From: Pohlia nutans | Taxonomy: Eukaryota > Streptophyta > Bryopsida > Bryales > Mniaceae | DNA: 64,000 bases | Assembly: GCA_022496805.1 (NCBI GenBank) | Contig: CM040096.1 | Span: 11,223,501-11,287,500, forward strand | Direction: 5' to 3' | Part shown: piece by piece, positions 1 to 11,027 of the stretch | How positions within the stretch are numbered: the first letter of the stretch is position 1 | Layout: each line of letters begins with the position of its first letter | Program-made: the position numbers and the translations under genes | Notes under the pieces: generated by a model | Seen by the model: the letters and a program-made list of their open reading frames with translations, nothing else | Database searches by the model: none | What the model was told of the DNA's origin: nothing

Positions 1-3000
1 ATGCTCGGCCGCTGTCAATGGCTTCTCTGGCTCTTTCCGCTGCAATGAGGGGAGTTTCCGCACCCACACATCCAAGTAAATGGTCGGCCACAGCTGCATT
101 TAGAATGATTCGATCATACGCAGGTCCCTTCTCTCCTCTAAGTGCTGCCATCCCCAGTTCTACGTTTTTCTCAACCTGCCAATATTTGGAACCAAATATC
201 AGAAGCTGTCACCAAAAAAACAGGCAAAAAAAACAGCATGCCTATATCATAAGTTTCTGAAAGATCTAGGCATATCCCACGCCAAAAAAGAAGAAGATGA
301 GCCACTATCTTTCTCTAAAACTATGCAAGGAAGCACCTACCGATCTATCAACGCGTGGTGTAGGTGACGGAGAAATTCCGTATTCTTTGGCATTCAACTC
401 AAGGGTGAAGGTTTCTCTCAAAACTCCTGCAGGAATAAGAAACATATCAGAAAAAACAATGCCACGGCTGATAATATTGATCATAAAACTCAAAACGTCA
501 AATAATATTTAATATAAAAGAGTTGCATCTTAAAGGTTATCCCCTAAAGGACCAAGAAGAGCCTCATGTATTTTTAGGAGTTTTGAGCAGGTCCTAATGT
601 GGATTCTTTTTTGGGTTAAAATTTATTAATTTTTTGACCAACATATGCAATGTTTTTCAAGGATTCCAGTGATATAAAATTTGGTCCTCACTGAATTATA
701 TTTTTCACAATGTGATCGATTGAATTTGTCATTTTAGAACGATGGATACTGGGTCCTTTTATGTGAATTTTTTTTTTGGTTGAAATTTATTTGTTTTTTA
801 ACAAACATATGCAATGTTCTTCAATGATATAAAATTTGGTCCTATCTGAATTATACTTTTCACAATATGATTGATTGAATTTGTCATTTTAGAACGATGG
901 ATACTTGGTCCTTTAGGGGTTATAGTGACAATCTTGACCAAAACGAATTAAATGCACAGACCTTCTGGATTACTAATGCCAATACTAGAGGTCTGTTGAG
1001 GCCTGAATCCAGCAATGTAGTTGACTGGTCTCCCCTTCACCACAGCGTCAGGCGACCGACCTTTCGTAGTGAGAGACAACGCGCCTTCCTCTCCCTGCAA
1101 TGTACAGAACATTCATATTTTAACATGGGTAAATCAAACACACAAAGCTGAAGAATAGCACAGAGTTGAGAAGATCACGATCAAAATCTGTGCTATTTAA
1201 CCCCTTAAAGGACCAAGAAGCCCAAATTGGGCTCCATGTTTTTTTACAGTTCTGAGTAGGTCCTATTTGGACTTCCTCTTGTTCAAATTTCTTTCCTTTT
1301 TGACCAACACATGCAATGATCTTCACTAGTTCTGGTGATATAAAATTTGGTCCCATCTGAATTATATTTTTCACAATATGATCAATTGAATTTGTCATTT
1401 TCAAACTTGAATACGCACCTTGATGACCAGGCCAGCCTGCACCCCTCTTCTACGTATAAGCATTAAGAGAGGATCCTCATAGCCCTCGTGATAGAAGCTA
1501 GCTACCATCGCTTCTCGACCTGTGGCCTGCAAAGAAAAATAGCATCAATAAATACTACAAACCAGTAAATTTTCCTCAATCAACTCAATGGCATGTCGGT
1601 TGATGCATTTGATGGAAGTTAACCCCTGAAGGACCAAGAAGCCCGAATTGGGCCTCATGTCTTTTTTAGCAGTTTTGAGTAGGTTATATGTTGACTTCCT
1701 TTTGTTCAAGTTTATTTATTTTTTGACCAACACATGCAATGTTCATCAGTGATTCCGGTGATATAAACCTTGGTCCCATTTGAATTAAGGTTTTCACAAT
1801 ATGATCCATTTAATTTGTCATTTTAAAACCATGAATCCTTGGTCCTTTAGGGGTTAATACAGATTAGATTTAATGAAGCTGTAAGAAAGACACGTTGACC
1901 TATAATTCAATACGGTAGAAAGAAACCTTTATGTAATGCTGCACTTTCTCAGTGGTTGCAATAGGTGGTCGTTTCTTGATGTGCTCCCTCAAATCCACAA
2001 GAGAATACCTGGACGAATAAACTCAGCTGTCATTCCAGATACAGTACCTTCTAATAAAGATATGGAACTCGCGAATCTCGACATAAGCAACACCCAATCA
2101 TCAACAAAGAAATTTTGATCTGTCCTCAGTTGAACGTAATCAACATTCATAGACATAGACCAGTACTAGTACGTGCTCAATCGTCTACAAACTCCAAAAA
2201 GTCAATTATCTTTCAAATGTTATATCTGCAGCAGAAAGACAAATTTCGGTCGAAACCACAGCAATGCTCTCCAACTACACCGATTATTGCCATTACTGTG
2301 AGTCACAGTAATTTAGTATTCTCACAGTAATTGTGGTATTAGAACAAAAGTGTGAGTCACAGTAATTGAGAGTATTTGAGAAGTCTTACAATAATGTACA
2401 TTTGAGATGTATGTACTGAAATTAGTGTGAAGATTGGTGTAAAGTCTCACTAATTCTGTGACTCACAGTAATGGCAATAATCGGTGTACTTGATTTCCAT
2501 TCGTGGGTAAGATAATTTTAGTAAGATTCTCATGTTATGTGATTTTCACTTCTTTTATTCTGCTCATTTCTTTACCACCAGATATGCAAGCATTCCGAGC
2601 ATGTTTCACACAACATAAACTTTGCAAAAAAAAAGTGAAAATATCAAATAATCAAAATACCACTTCGAGATGCATTTCAAATCATTATAGCAGATGTATT
2701 GTAACATTAATATAAATTTAGACACTACATATCAAATTGTTTGATTCTGCATTACGTTTCATATTATCGTAAATGATATAAACATAGTATTTGTCAAAAC
2801 GCTTACAATGATGGTCGAGCTTCTCGTTGGCTGATGTAGGCAAATCCCACGCCTTTATCCTGTGACCCACGGGATAAGAAATACTTCAGGAAAAATTGCC
2901 ACTTTTAATACTTCGGATTACCAGTTCAAGACAGAAAAGAGGTCCATATCGACAACTATATAAGCTATCACTGGTACAGAAAAAATATATTACATTGACC

Positions 3001-6000
3001 AGTAACCAAAAGTGACCATTGACCCTTAAAAGGACCAAGAAGCCCAAATGGACCTCATGTTTTTTTTAAGCCTTTTTGAGTAGATCCTATGTGGACTTTT
3101 TTTTTGTTTAATTTAATGTTTTTCTTGACCAACACATGCAATGTTATTCACTGATTCTGGTGATATAAAATTTGGTTCAATATAAATTATTTGATTTTTC
3201 ACAATATGATCGATTGAATTTGTCAATTTAATACCATGAATCCTTGGTCCTTTAGGGGTTAAGACACAGATGGCAGATATTCCTACAATTGACACGAACC
3301 TCAAGAAGTCTCACTGCTTCTTTGGGCATCAAGCTGGTGTTTGCACCCAAATGCTTCAGCATCTGCTCCTCCGTAACACCGCCCTGCATATTGAATGAAC
3401 CAATTCAATAAGGATTCAACTGCAAAAACTGTTCTCTCAATAATAAATTCTCCACAATAGCAATCTCAAACACAAGACCTGTAACATTACCTTAGGAGGC
3501 ATCCAAGGAACTCCATGCAGAAGGCAAGCCTCCCCATAGCTAGCACGCACAGCTGCTACAAAGAGAGAACTCCGGAAGAACCGTGTGTTCCCATCATACG
3601 GCTCACCATAATGTGTCAATGATTTCACTTTGGCAATTGGTAATGCACCTGCAATTGAAGGAGAGTACACTGGCTTCAGATAGGTCAACATAAAACTGAA
3701 TGCGTAATATATAACAAGGTTTTCAGTAAAATTAGCTTGTTTCCAACAACGTCATAAAGAGAATCTGGTCACAATAATCATCCCCATGATGCATAGAAAA
3801 GATCCTGTCTAAAAGCTCCTAAAACAACTGAAAACGTTGTTACAGTACTCCCTCTGTCCCGAAATAATTGTCCTAGTTTTTGGCATTTTTCTTTTCCTAG
3901 TTTTTGTCCTATGTTTTATACTTCAAACGTGAGCCGTGTCTACTTCAAATGGGGCAATAATGAGAGCGACACAAAAACTACATCCTACTAGCAAAGATAA
4001 ACCATTTTCCGAGTACTGAGACGGCTTTTTTTTGGCAAAAAGAACGTTAACCCTTAAAGGAAAGGACCAAGGAAAAAGTCAATCAATCGTATTGTGAAAA
4101 ATATAATTCAGATAGGACCAGATTTTATATCACTGGAATCAGTTGAGAACATTACATGTGTTGATCAAAAGAAAAAAAAAAATTGAATAAAAGGAAGCCT
4201 ACATAGGACCAATTCAAAACTGCTGTAAAAAACATGAGGCCCAATTTGGGATTCTTGGTCCTTTAGGGGTTAAGTTGAAAAATGCCAAAAACTAGGACAG
4301 TCATTTCCAAAGAACTTTACATTCCACGAATTTCAAAGATAGATTTCACCAGTGTACCTAGTTCATCATCGAAAGCCATGCAGTAAGCTTTGAGTTCTCT
4401 GTCTGTTTCACCATTCATACGAGAACAGATGAGAAATGCCGCAAGTAAAGCATCATTGACATCACCCTTAGGGCCTTGAAGAGGAAGAACTCGCTTGAGC
4501 AACATCACCACTTCCTCATGGCCCAAGTGACCCCCTGCAAGGACTTCTCTCAAAGCACCCACCAGGCGGACATCAGGAGGAGACTTCCCTGAAAACATGG
4601 GACCTACGTGGGACGAGCCTCCAATTATAGTCCCTTCCGGATCGGCCAGGAACAGCACCTGGGTCAAAGCACACTATAATGAGCCACATTATGGAGGTCC
4701 TTAATGGCATGTCCTACCAAAATCTATTGCTTATTCATCCAAAACGAGTCCATAATTCACTCAATAAGGAGTGGTTACAAGTACACTTTTGTCCTTTTAT
4801 TTTTTTCCAAATGCTTTCAATTTTATTGTATAATACATCCATAACTAGAAAACAATGCTATGTAGTTATTTTCTATGTTTCAAATCAAATTTTAAGAAAT
4901 ACAAGAAAGATTCTCCAAAACAAAGCAGTGGTTATGCTCAAGTTGGCTCATTATAGTGTGCTTAGACCCACCTCCTCCGGCAAGCACTTGTAGAGAGCAG
5001 GCCAAAGCTCAGCCATGGCCTTCTGCTCTCCTTCGCTCCACCGAGTTGGCGGTGGAAAGCAGTTGGCTCGCAGTGCCATTGCACCAAAATAAGCCCCCAT
5101 CTGTGCCTTGGACACTCTCTCAGCCTCTGGCAGCTCCCCTCTTGCTGCAGCAGCCACAACTCATTTCCATCAGCACGTTCCTCCTATCATCACAAATTGC
5201 CAGAAACCAAAATAATTCTAGCAAGCATCAAACGAATGCATTCAAATTGTGATTATCATCGTGCAATCTTTCTTGTTTTGTTCAACTATGTTCCTTTGCT
5301 CACATACTTCTAATTCTAATAGTTGAAGTCGATGCACAAAATCCTACTAATGAGAGAACCCCGGTTAACCCCTAAATGACCAAGGATTCATGGTTTTAAA
5401 ATGACAAATTCAATCGAATTCAGATGGGACCAATTTCTATATCGTGAATGACATTGCATGTGTTTATGAAAAACAAATAAATTTAAACAAAATGAACTCT
5501 CACATAGAACCTACTCAAAAATGCTCAAAAAAACACGAGGCTCAATTTGGGCTTCTTGGTCCTTTAGGGTTTAAAGCCGAAGCACAAAACCCTACCACTA
5601 AATTTAAAAAGGAAGTGCGGTTGAAGTTAAAGCACTCAAAGAGAAACAAAACTCGACCGATGAAATTCCAAACGGGTCACCAATGGAGACGCTCAAGTGT
5701 CAACAGCATAGATTCAAGTAGAAACGACATCATGAATGCTGGTTACCAGAAAACCCCAGGTTTAAACACTACTATTTTAATCCATTTTGAGCCACTATGC
5801 AATCATTCTTATTTTGTTCAACTATGGTCTTTTGCTCACAAACTTTCATTTAAACTTTCAGTGATAAAAAATACGGGATGCTGGTCTATTCCAACACTAA
5901 GGAATGTGAAATCCCTTGTTCAACAAGGTTAAACCTTAAAGGACCAAGAAGCCCAAATTGGGCCTTATGTTTTCTTTTAGCAGGTTTGAGTATGTCCTAT

Positions 6001-6599
6001 ATGGACTTCTTGTTCAAATTTATTTGTTGTTTGACCAACACATGCAATGTGCTTCACTGATTCCAGTAATATAAAATTAGGTCTCATCTGAATTATTGAT
6101 TTTTCACAATATGATCAATTAATTTTTTCATTTTAAAACCATGAATCCTTGGTCCTTCAAGGGTTAAAGGCAGTGCTATCGAAATTTAACTCTATTATAC
6201 GAAAAGAAAGTGACTCTTACCTGATTGTAGAATAGTATTCAGCACTTTAAAAGCTTGCGCTTCATCCAGGGGCCGTGTTTGTGTAGGTCCAGTGCACACT
6301 TTGGCCTGTGCCTCAAGCAGCGCCTTGTTAGGCCCAACAGCATCTTGCAACAGCTTCACTCGGTGCTCATCATCATCATCATCATCTGATGTCATCAATC
6401 GTGATGGTTTGCCAGCAACAGCATGCACACGAGTAGCCAAACCTAATCGGAGGGATCCAATTGACCTTGAGCTGCTGATGGTACATTCGACTCTCAATGG
6501 CCAAGGACCAAGCTGCTGTTGATCACTGTAAGTACTCTCACAAGGACAACGAGAGCTCTTCCATGACAGAGCAAGCGTACTTCTATGGAGCGCTTCCAT
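1..6599 (-). CDS. TrpD2-like glycosyltransferase family 3 protein, plastid-targeted, 3' end missing
   Basis: Eleven spliced exons on the minus strand (high to low): 6599-6221, 5144-4972, 4658-4358, 3648-3491, 3383-3300, 2860-2808, 2008-1927, 1526-1419, 1094-962, 426-341, 175-1. All junctions are GT/AG and phases join without a break (577 codons seen). The product resembles the plant 'anthranilate phosphoribosyltransferase-like' protein (Arabidopsis At1g70570 type), for example LREHIKKRPPIATTEKVQ and FYHEGYEDPLLML. The start at 6599 is chosen because a Ser/Arg-rich transit-peptide-like stretch follows; an upstream Met at 6635 is possible. The helical N-terminal domain includes HLGHEEVVMLLKRVLPLQG. 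The PRPP-binding GTGGDG and NIST motifs of true TrpD are absent; THYGEPYDGNTRFF stands at that place, as in TrpD2/YbiB relatives. Anthranilate transferase activity is therefore doubtful. The last residues and stop lie beyond the left edge. Confidence 0.9.
541..919 (+). mobile_element. TTAA-type MITE, family A, partly duplicated copy
   Basis: Terminal inverted repeats start CCCCTAAAGGACCAAG and end CTTGGTCCTTTAGGGG. The flanking bases are TTAT at 537-540 and TTAT at 920-923, a direct repeat. About 170 bp of the right part is duplicated in tandem (first junction near 752), making this copy longer than the usual ~230 bp. It lies in intron 9 of the TrpD2-like gene. Confidence 0.8.
1201..1402 (+). 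mobile_element. TTAA-type MITE, family A, right end lost
   Basis: The left end is TTAA (1197-1200) followed by CCCCTTAAAGGACC and the usual family A interior. The homology stops about 17 bp before exon 8 of the TrpD2-like gene, so the right inverted repeat is missing and the splice donor (1417-1418, minus strand) sits beside the truncated element. Confidence 0.75.
1623..1853 (+). mobile_element. TTAA-type MITE, family A, complete
   Basis: Flanked by TTAA at 1619-1622 and 1854-1857. The ends CCCCTGAAGGACCAAG and CTTGGTCCTTTAGGGG are inverted repeats. The interior has the family's GCCCGAATTGGGC palindrome near the left end. It lies in intron 7 of the TrpD2-like gene and has no coding capacity. 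Confidence 0.85.
2278..2486. mobile_element. Short palindromic MITE with TA duplication
   Basis: The ends CACCGATTATTGCCATTACT and its reverse complement are perfect inverted repeats flanked by TA on both sides (2276-2277, 2487-2488). Copies of TGTGAGTCACAGTAATT recur inside. Size and TA target fit a Tc1/mariner-type MITE. It lies in intron 6 of the TrpD2-like gene. Confidence 0.7.
3023..3258 (+). mobile_element. TTAA-type MITE, family A, complete
   Basis: Left flank TTGA (3019-3022), right flank TTAA (3259-3262). The element begins CCCTTAAAAGGACCAAG and ends CTTGGTCCTTTAGGGG, with the family interior. It lies in intron 5 of the TrpD2-like gene. Confidence 0.8.
3848..4308. mobile_element. 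Stowaway-like MITE interrupted by a TTAA-type MITE
   Basis: Starts CTCCCTCTGTCCCGAAATAA after TA (3846-3847), the classic Stowaway terminus. The right arm (GAAAAATGCCAAAAACTAGG, 4277-4296) is the complement of the left subterminal region, but the final bases of the right end are lost. A 219-bp family A element (4051-4269) is inserted in its right half. A second copy of this Stowaway family lies at 37605-38254. It lies in intron 3 of the TrpD2-like gene. Confidence 0.8.
4051..4269 (-). mobile_element. TTAA-type MITE, family A, nested in a Stowaway copy
   Basis: Flanked by TTAA at 4047-4050 and 4270-4273, in reverse orientation relative to most copies. The host sequence reads AACG-TTAA-element-TTAA-GTTGAAA, whereas the uninterrupted Stowaway sibling reads AACG-TCAA-GTTGAAA (38201-38213). 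This fixes the duplication at four bases. Confidence 0.9.
5369..5570 (-). mobile_element. TTAA-type MITE, family A
   Basis: Flanked by TTAA at 5365-5368 and 5571-5574. Begins CCCCTAAATGACCAAGG and ends TTGGTCCTTTAGGGT. Reverse orientation. It lies in intron 1 of the TrpD2-like gene. Confidence 0.8.
5933..6163 (+). mobile_element. TTAA-type MITE, family A
   Basis: Flanked by TTAA at 5929-5932 and 6164-6167. The left end is ACCTTAAAGGACCAAG and the right end TTGGTCCTTCAAGGG, so the inverted repeats have a few substitutions. Second copy in intron 1 of the TrpD2-like gene. Confidence 0.8.
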
Positions 6600-7600
6600 G
6601 GATATTATAACTTTTCCTTCACAACAACAAACCAACGAGGTACCTCATTGCAACACCGCACAATTAACCCTTGGATGCATGGTTTTAAAATGACCAAATT
6701 CAATTGCTCATATTGTGAAAAATCAATAATTCAGATGAGACCAAATTTTATATCACTTGAACTAGTGAAGGTCATTGCATGTGTAGATCAAAATACAAAT
6801 AAATTCAAACGAGAGGAAGTCCAATTAGGACCTACTCAAAACTGTTGAAAAAACATGGTGACCAGAGGACGCTTAGGGGTTAATAGATATTGATTTTTGA
6901 GAATGTGTACCATTAGGTCACCCACCAAGCAAAATTTGAACTCTACATATATAATATACAAATACCGGTAATGCATTCTGTAGCGCATTGGAATCGTCTA
7001 ACAAAATCTGATTATGCTCAGTGGAGCTACCTTAAACCCAAAACCCAGGTTGTCGAATTTTTGCCCTAAATAAAACCAGTCAGCTTAAACCCAGGTGGCG
7101 CTCGTTTGGAGACAATTCATGGAAAAGGACGAACCTCAAAATCATAAGCGTAAAGAGATGAAACTTGATTGTTTTTCAAGTAGGATTCTCGGCTTGCTCC
7201 TGAAGGATCGGTGAGTACTCCACGAAATGGGAATATCTTGTCGAATTTTTGCCCTAACTAAAACTAGTCAGGAGTTGTGAGAAGACCTCAGATGAGTCAT
7301 GGATCGCCAATTGCAAGGTGGTGGTGAGTGGAGAAGAGGTATTGGGAGTGAAGATGATGAAGAAGAAGAAGATGAGTGCTGTGGGCAATCTGAGGATTGA
7401 GGAGAACAATAATCTGGAGTGTAGGCATGGCATGGAATCCGATGTCGGCGATGGCGGGTGGGTGGCCCTGCCGTGCATGGGAAGGGCAGGCAGGGCGCGA
7501 GTGTGCGGGGAGCTGCCTCCGAGGAGGACGAGAACTGTAGTGTAGTGTGGTCCTTACCGGTATACTGTGGATGGCGTGGTACATTCATCCCTTTTAACAA
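6600..7600. other. Upstream region of the TrpD2-like gene with a MITE and a 35-bp direct repeat
   Basis: This stretch lies before the start codon at 6599 and should hold the promoter and 5' UTR. A family A MITE occupies 6668-6879. The motif GTCGAATTTTTGCCCTAA begins a ~35-bp direct repeat at about 7051 and 7238. A GC-rich block at 7290-7560 has several short overlapping reading frames on both strands, none recognisable as a protein. Confidence 0.5.
6668..6879 (-). mobile_element. TTAA-type MITE, family A, just upstream of a start codon
   Basis: Flanked by TTAA at 6664-6667 and 6880-6883. Left end CCCTTGGATGCATGG, right end CGCTTAGGGG, with the family's reverse-oriented interior. The terminal repeats are more diverged than in intronic copies. 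It lies 68 bp upstream of the TrpD2-like start codon. Confidence 0.7.
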
Positions 7601-8657
7601 AATTTCATCCACATTTCATCCAGGTTGGATGAAATTTACCACAGTATTTTGAAAAAAAATTACTAGTAAAGCCTCTCGTAAATAATGTGGGCCACAGTAT
7701 ATGGTAATTTTAGTGTAATGAGTGCCATATATATAGAACTCCGGTACTACAACTGGCGTGAATAAAGAGCCCGTTCGTCTGTAAGAGTGATGTTGGTAGG
7801 CCCTGTGGCCTAGACAGACTCTTCTTTGGAGTACTGCCACCTTTCGGTGGTGGGACTCTATAAATTACAATCTACCTACTGTAAGTTATATAAATGCAAT
7901 ATACTAGTCCTAAATATAATAAATGAATACAATTATGTCATTTTTTACCTGGTAATGATATAGGTTAGTGTAAAAGATATTTATAACAACTTAGGGTTTG
8001 GATGCTTGTTTTTTAAATATTTTAGTTGGGGATATTTGTACACCTATATGTGGATATTTAGAAATGTTGTTTCGTGAGTTCAAGTTCGATTTCTTTGGTT
8101 GTTACTACTGCTAGTAACTTACTATTGGTAACTTTAGTAACTTACTACTGGTAGCAGATAGATATGAACTCCGGTCCTCTTTCGAGGCCGGCGTGAATAA
8201 AGTGTCTGTTCATCTTGACATTGAGCCAGTGCCCACCGGACAAAGGGCCATTGGTACAAGACTACTCACCTCTTTCGAGAATAGACACTTTAGTGACCAG
8301 AGATAAATACTAGTAACACTAGTAAAATGCATTAGTTAGAACTAGCGCGGGTATAAATTGGTGTTTGTTTTGCTGGTGGTCTCCAAATCATGGTTCCAAG
8401 GTTAGTTGGAGAAGGACATTTATGTTACAATTGTACGGTCAGGGTTCGATTCCCGTTGGGTCCGTCTGAGCGTTTATTGTGATATACGTGGCTTGGTGCT
8501 GCTAGTGAATTAATCATAGGCAGGAAAGTTTGTACCAACCAACCGGCCCCGTCCCATCTACCTGAGACAAGTGTGTACTTTGAGCTAAACAGAAAATACA
8601 AAGGAAATAAGTAGTGGTCTTCACCATTACCCTCCTTTTCTTTGAGTTTTGTTTTAT
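7601..8657. other. Non-coding spacer, possibly retrotransposon 3' tail
   Basis: No gene is visible. Two related segments begin AACTCCGG at 7738 and 8167 and both contain GGCGTGAATAAAG, so they are diverged direct repeats about 430 bp apart. The second can fold through TAAAGTGTCTGTTC and GAATAGACACTTTA. A perfect pol III B-box-like GGTTCGATTCC lies at 8449-8459, but no matching acceptor stem or A box is convincing. The 3' untranslated end of the minus-strand retrotransposon probably falls in this region; no poly(A) tail was found. Confidence 0.4.
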
Positions 8658-11027
8658 TCAATAATCTATTGGTAATGATTGGTTATTTTCTATTTTTCTT
8701 TTATGCAGAATAATTGATCCGGCATGATGTATAGCAATGGTATTTATTTCTTTGAATGTGTGTTTAATGGCGGTTTCTGGTAGCTTAAATTTTGTTTCAA
8801 GGAGTTTCATCGAGGGAACATGTGTTGTGCCTCTAGCTCCTGCCGTGATGACTATGAGAGCTTCAACTTTCCATCCTAAATTAATAATGTTGTTGATAAG
8901 TGGTTGGTATTTCTGATTTTTGATATCTATTGTTTCTTGTGGGAATCTGTCATTACAATATGTAAATTCAATAAATTGAATTGTGAGGTTGTCTGATGGA
9001 TGTGATGGTGGGTCATTTTTGTATGGGAGTCCCTTTACGCAAAGGATGACTGGTTTGAATCTAGCGTTGCAATGACATCTTTGTTGTTCACATGAACATG
9101 GTAGTAGCCATGGGGGTACTGTGTTTTCTTGGGGGTTGTTGTTGAATGTTCCTGCGTTCATGAGGGTGTAGCATCTAGATTTTTGTGATGAAAGGATTAA
9201 TTTCCTTAGTTCCCATACTGCTTTATTATGTCTTTTGACTCTAATGGCATGTATATGGTGATGGTTGCATTTTAGAAGTACGTGTAGCCATGTGTCTGCA
9301 TCTGCAGAGTTACAGATGGAACATGTGATTGAGGGGAATCTTTCTCTACCAAAGAATAGTTGTTTTCTAGCATTACCCATGTATTGGCCAATACGAAGTT
9401 TTAAAATAATTGTTTTTTGTGACTCTGTGATTGTAGGATTGGACCAAAATGCATTGGATAGTTCATTATCGATGTTTGGGTTCATAGTCCATTTGCTAAT
9501 GTTAGGAAATTGGGTTGTCATTATTTCAAGGTTATTTTCTTGGTCGTATTTGGTTAAATATGTTTGGAGACATCTAACAGGGCCTTTGTCTGGTCGTTTT
9601 ATAGGTCCTGGCCATAGATCCTTTTGAAAATAGAATGGTGTTGTATGTGCAAATTCATATGATCTTGTGGCTCTAAAGTACTCTTTTCTGGCTCCCATTT
9701 TTGCAAGTTTATCCGCTTGTTCGTTGCCTTCAATGTTAATATGTGCTTTGACTTTGTAGAATGTGGTGGGTTGAGTACAAGTTTTTAGCATTTCTACCAT
9801 GTCTGTTAGTATGGTTTTATCCACATGATTGTTGTGCATGGTTGGGTGTTTAATATGTGTGTTTAGATTGTATAGGCAGTTGAGGCAATCTGTAAATATA
9901 TGTGCCGGTTCGTCTGGGTATTTAGTAGTGATTAAACTAAGTGTTTTATGGATAGCCATTAGTTCTGCTCGAAAACTTGTTTGTAGGCCTGGTAGTCTTT
10001 CTGATATTTGCATGTCATCCTTTGTAGAGTTGTATATTCCGTACCCCGGCTTTTTCTTTTTTCCAGTGTCCGTCGGGGGCTTGTTCAGGAGGTATGAAGG
10101 ATCCATCGGTATAGTAGCTATGTTGCGGTTGGAATTTAGGTGTAATGTTTGTCACAAAGTTTGGTAGAGGTGGTGTGTTTAAAGTGGTCGGGTTGATGGA
10201 GGGCGGGTATATGAGTTTGTGCCATTTTTTATTTTTATTGACTGGTGTGTTGTGGGGGGTGCACGGGGCATTTTGTATGTGATATTGTGGAATTTGTAGG
10301 TTTTCAATTTCTGCTTTAATTGTATTTATTTGGTATGGTGTACCAATGTTGTGATCTTGGTGATGAATGCATAGGACGCGGATTGCAAGTGGTTCTGTCT
10401 TTGGTTTATGGAGTTCTTGTGGGATTGTTGGTTCTTCATATGTGATGGAATCTGCGGCAAAGTGGGCAATTATATGGGTGTCTGGAAATGGCCCCATGTG
10501 TGGGGAGAAGTTTTGGTACCAATTTGTATTTGGTGTTACTAGTTTAGTGACGTTATTTGGGTCGGTTTTGGCTGCCAAACGTGCCCAGTGAATTGCTTGT
10601 TGGGTTGTTTCTTCATTATGTGGGTGGGCGTAGCCTATGCCTTTCCATTTGTATTGGAAGGCGGTACCGAGTGATCCAAAGACTTTATCTCTTGCAAAGG
10701 GAGAGTAAAATTCTGAAATTTGTGTGGAACATGTTATTGGTGAGGAGAAGTATGAGTGGGAGATGTTAAAGGTGGTTGTAATGGAGTCAAGAATACTTGT
10801 TGGTAGGGTATGTTGTGCTGCTTTTAGTGGGTCTTTTCTGGGGATTTTATGGTTGTATCTTTGATAGAGCCATATTACTTCTTTTTCAAATGATTGTGTT
10901 TGCGGTACTAGGCCGTGTGAGCTATAAATTGCTTTATTATATTGTTGCCATAGCCATTTTAGTCTAGTGGTTGGTATAGTGATAAGGTGTCTACCGGTAT
11001 CTTCATATAGGTGGGTTTGTTCATTAT
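8658..11027 (-). pseudogene. Retrotransposon ORF2, 3' part: RNase H, CCHC motif, restriction-like endonuclease domain
   Basis: The open frame 11027-10015 runs into the frame ending at 8658 through a one-base insertion near 10041, where a run of four G (minus strand) replaces three. RNase H residues are all visible: TDGS (about 10125), AEL (about 9965), FTDC (about 9893) and NEQADKLA (about 9700). Next comes C-x2-C-x9-H-x4-C (about 9262-9318) followed by a TH..RI.RHN-like stretch, which in R2-class elements precedes the restriction-like endonuclease. The C-terminal part has FIEFTYC and KNQKYQPL followed by GARG, the spacing of a PD-(D/E)XK fold with E in place of D. The RNase H call is firm; the endonuclease call is inference from motif order. 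Confidence 0.7.

Noticed and set aside
7254..7652. Ser/His/Pro-rich and Glu/Lys-rich frames on both strands.
   Set aside because: No start context, splice pattern or family similarity; low-complexity GC-rich sequence explains them.
8440..8470. B-box-like GGTTCGATTCCC suggested a tRNA gene.
   Set aside because: No acceptor stem, D arm or anticodon arm can be formed with the preceding 75 bases.
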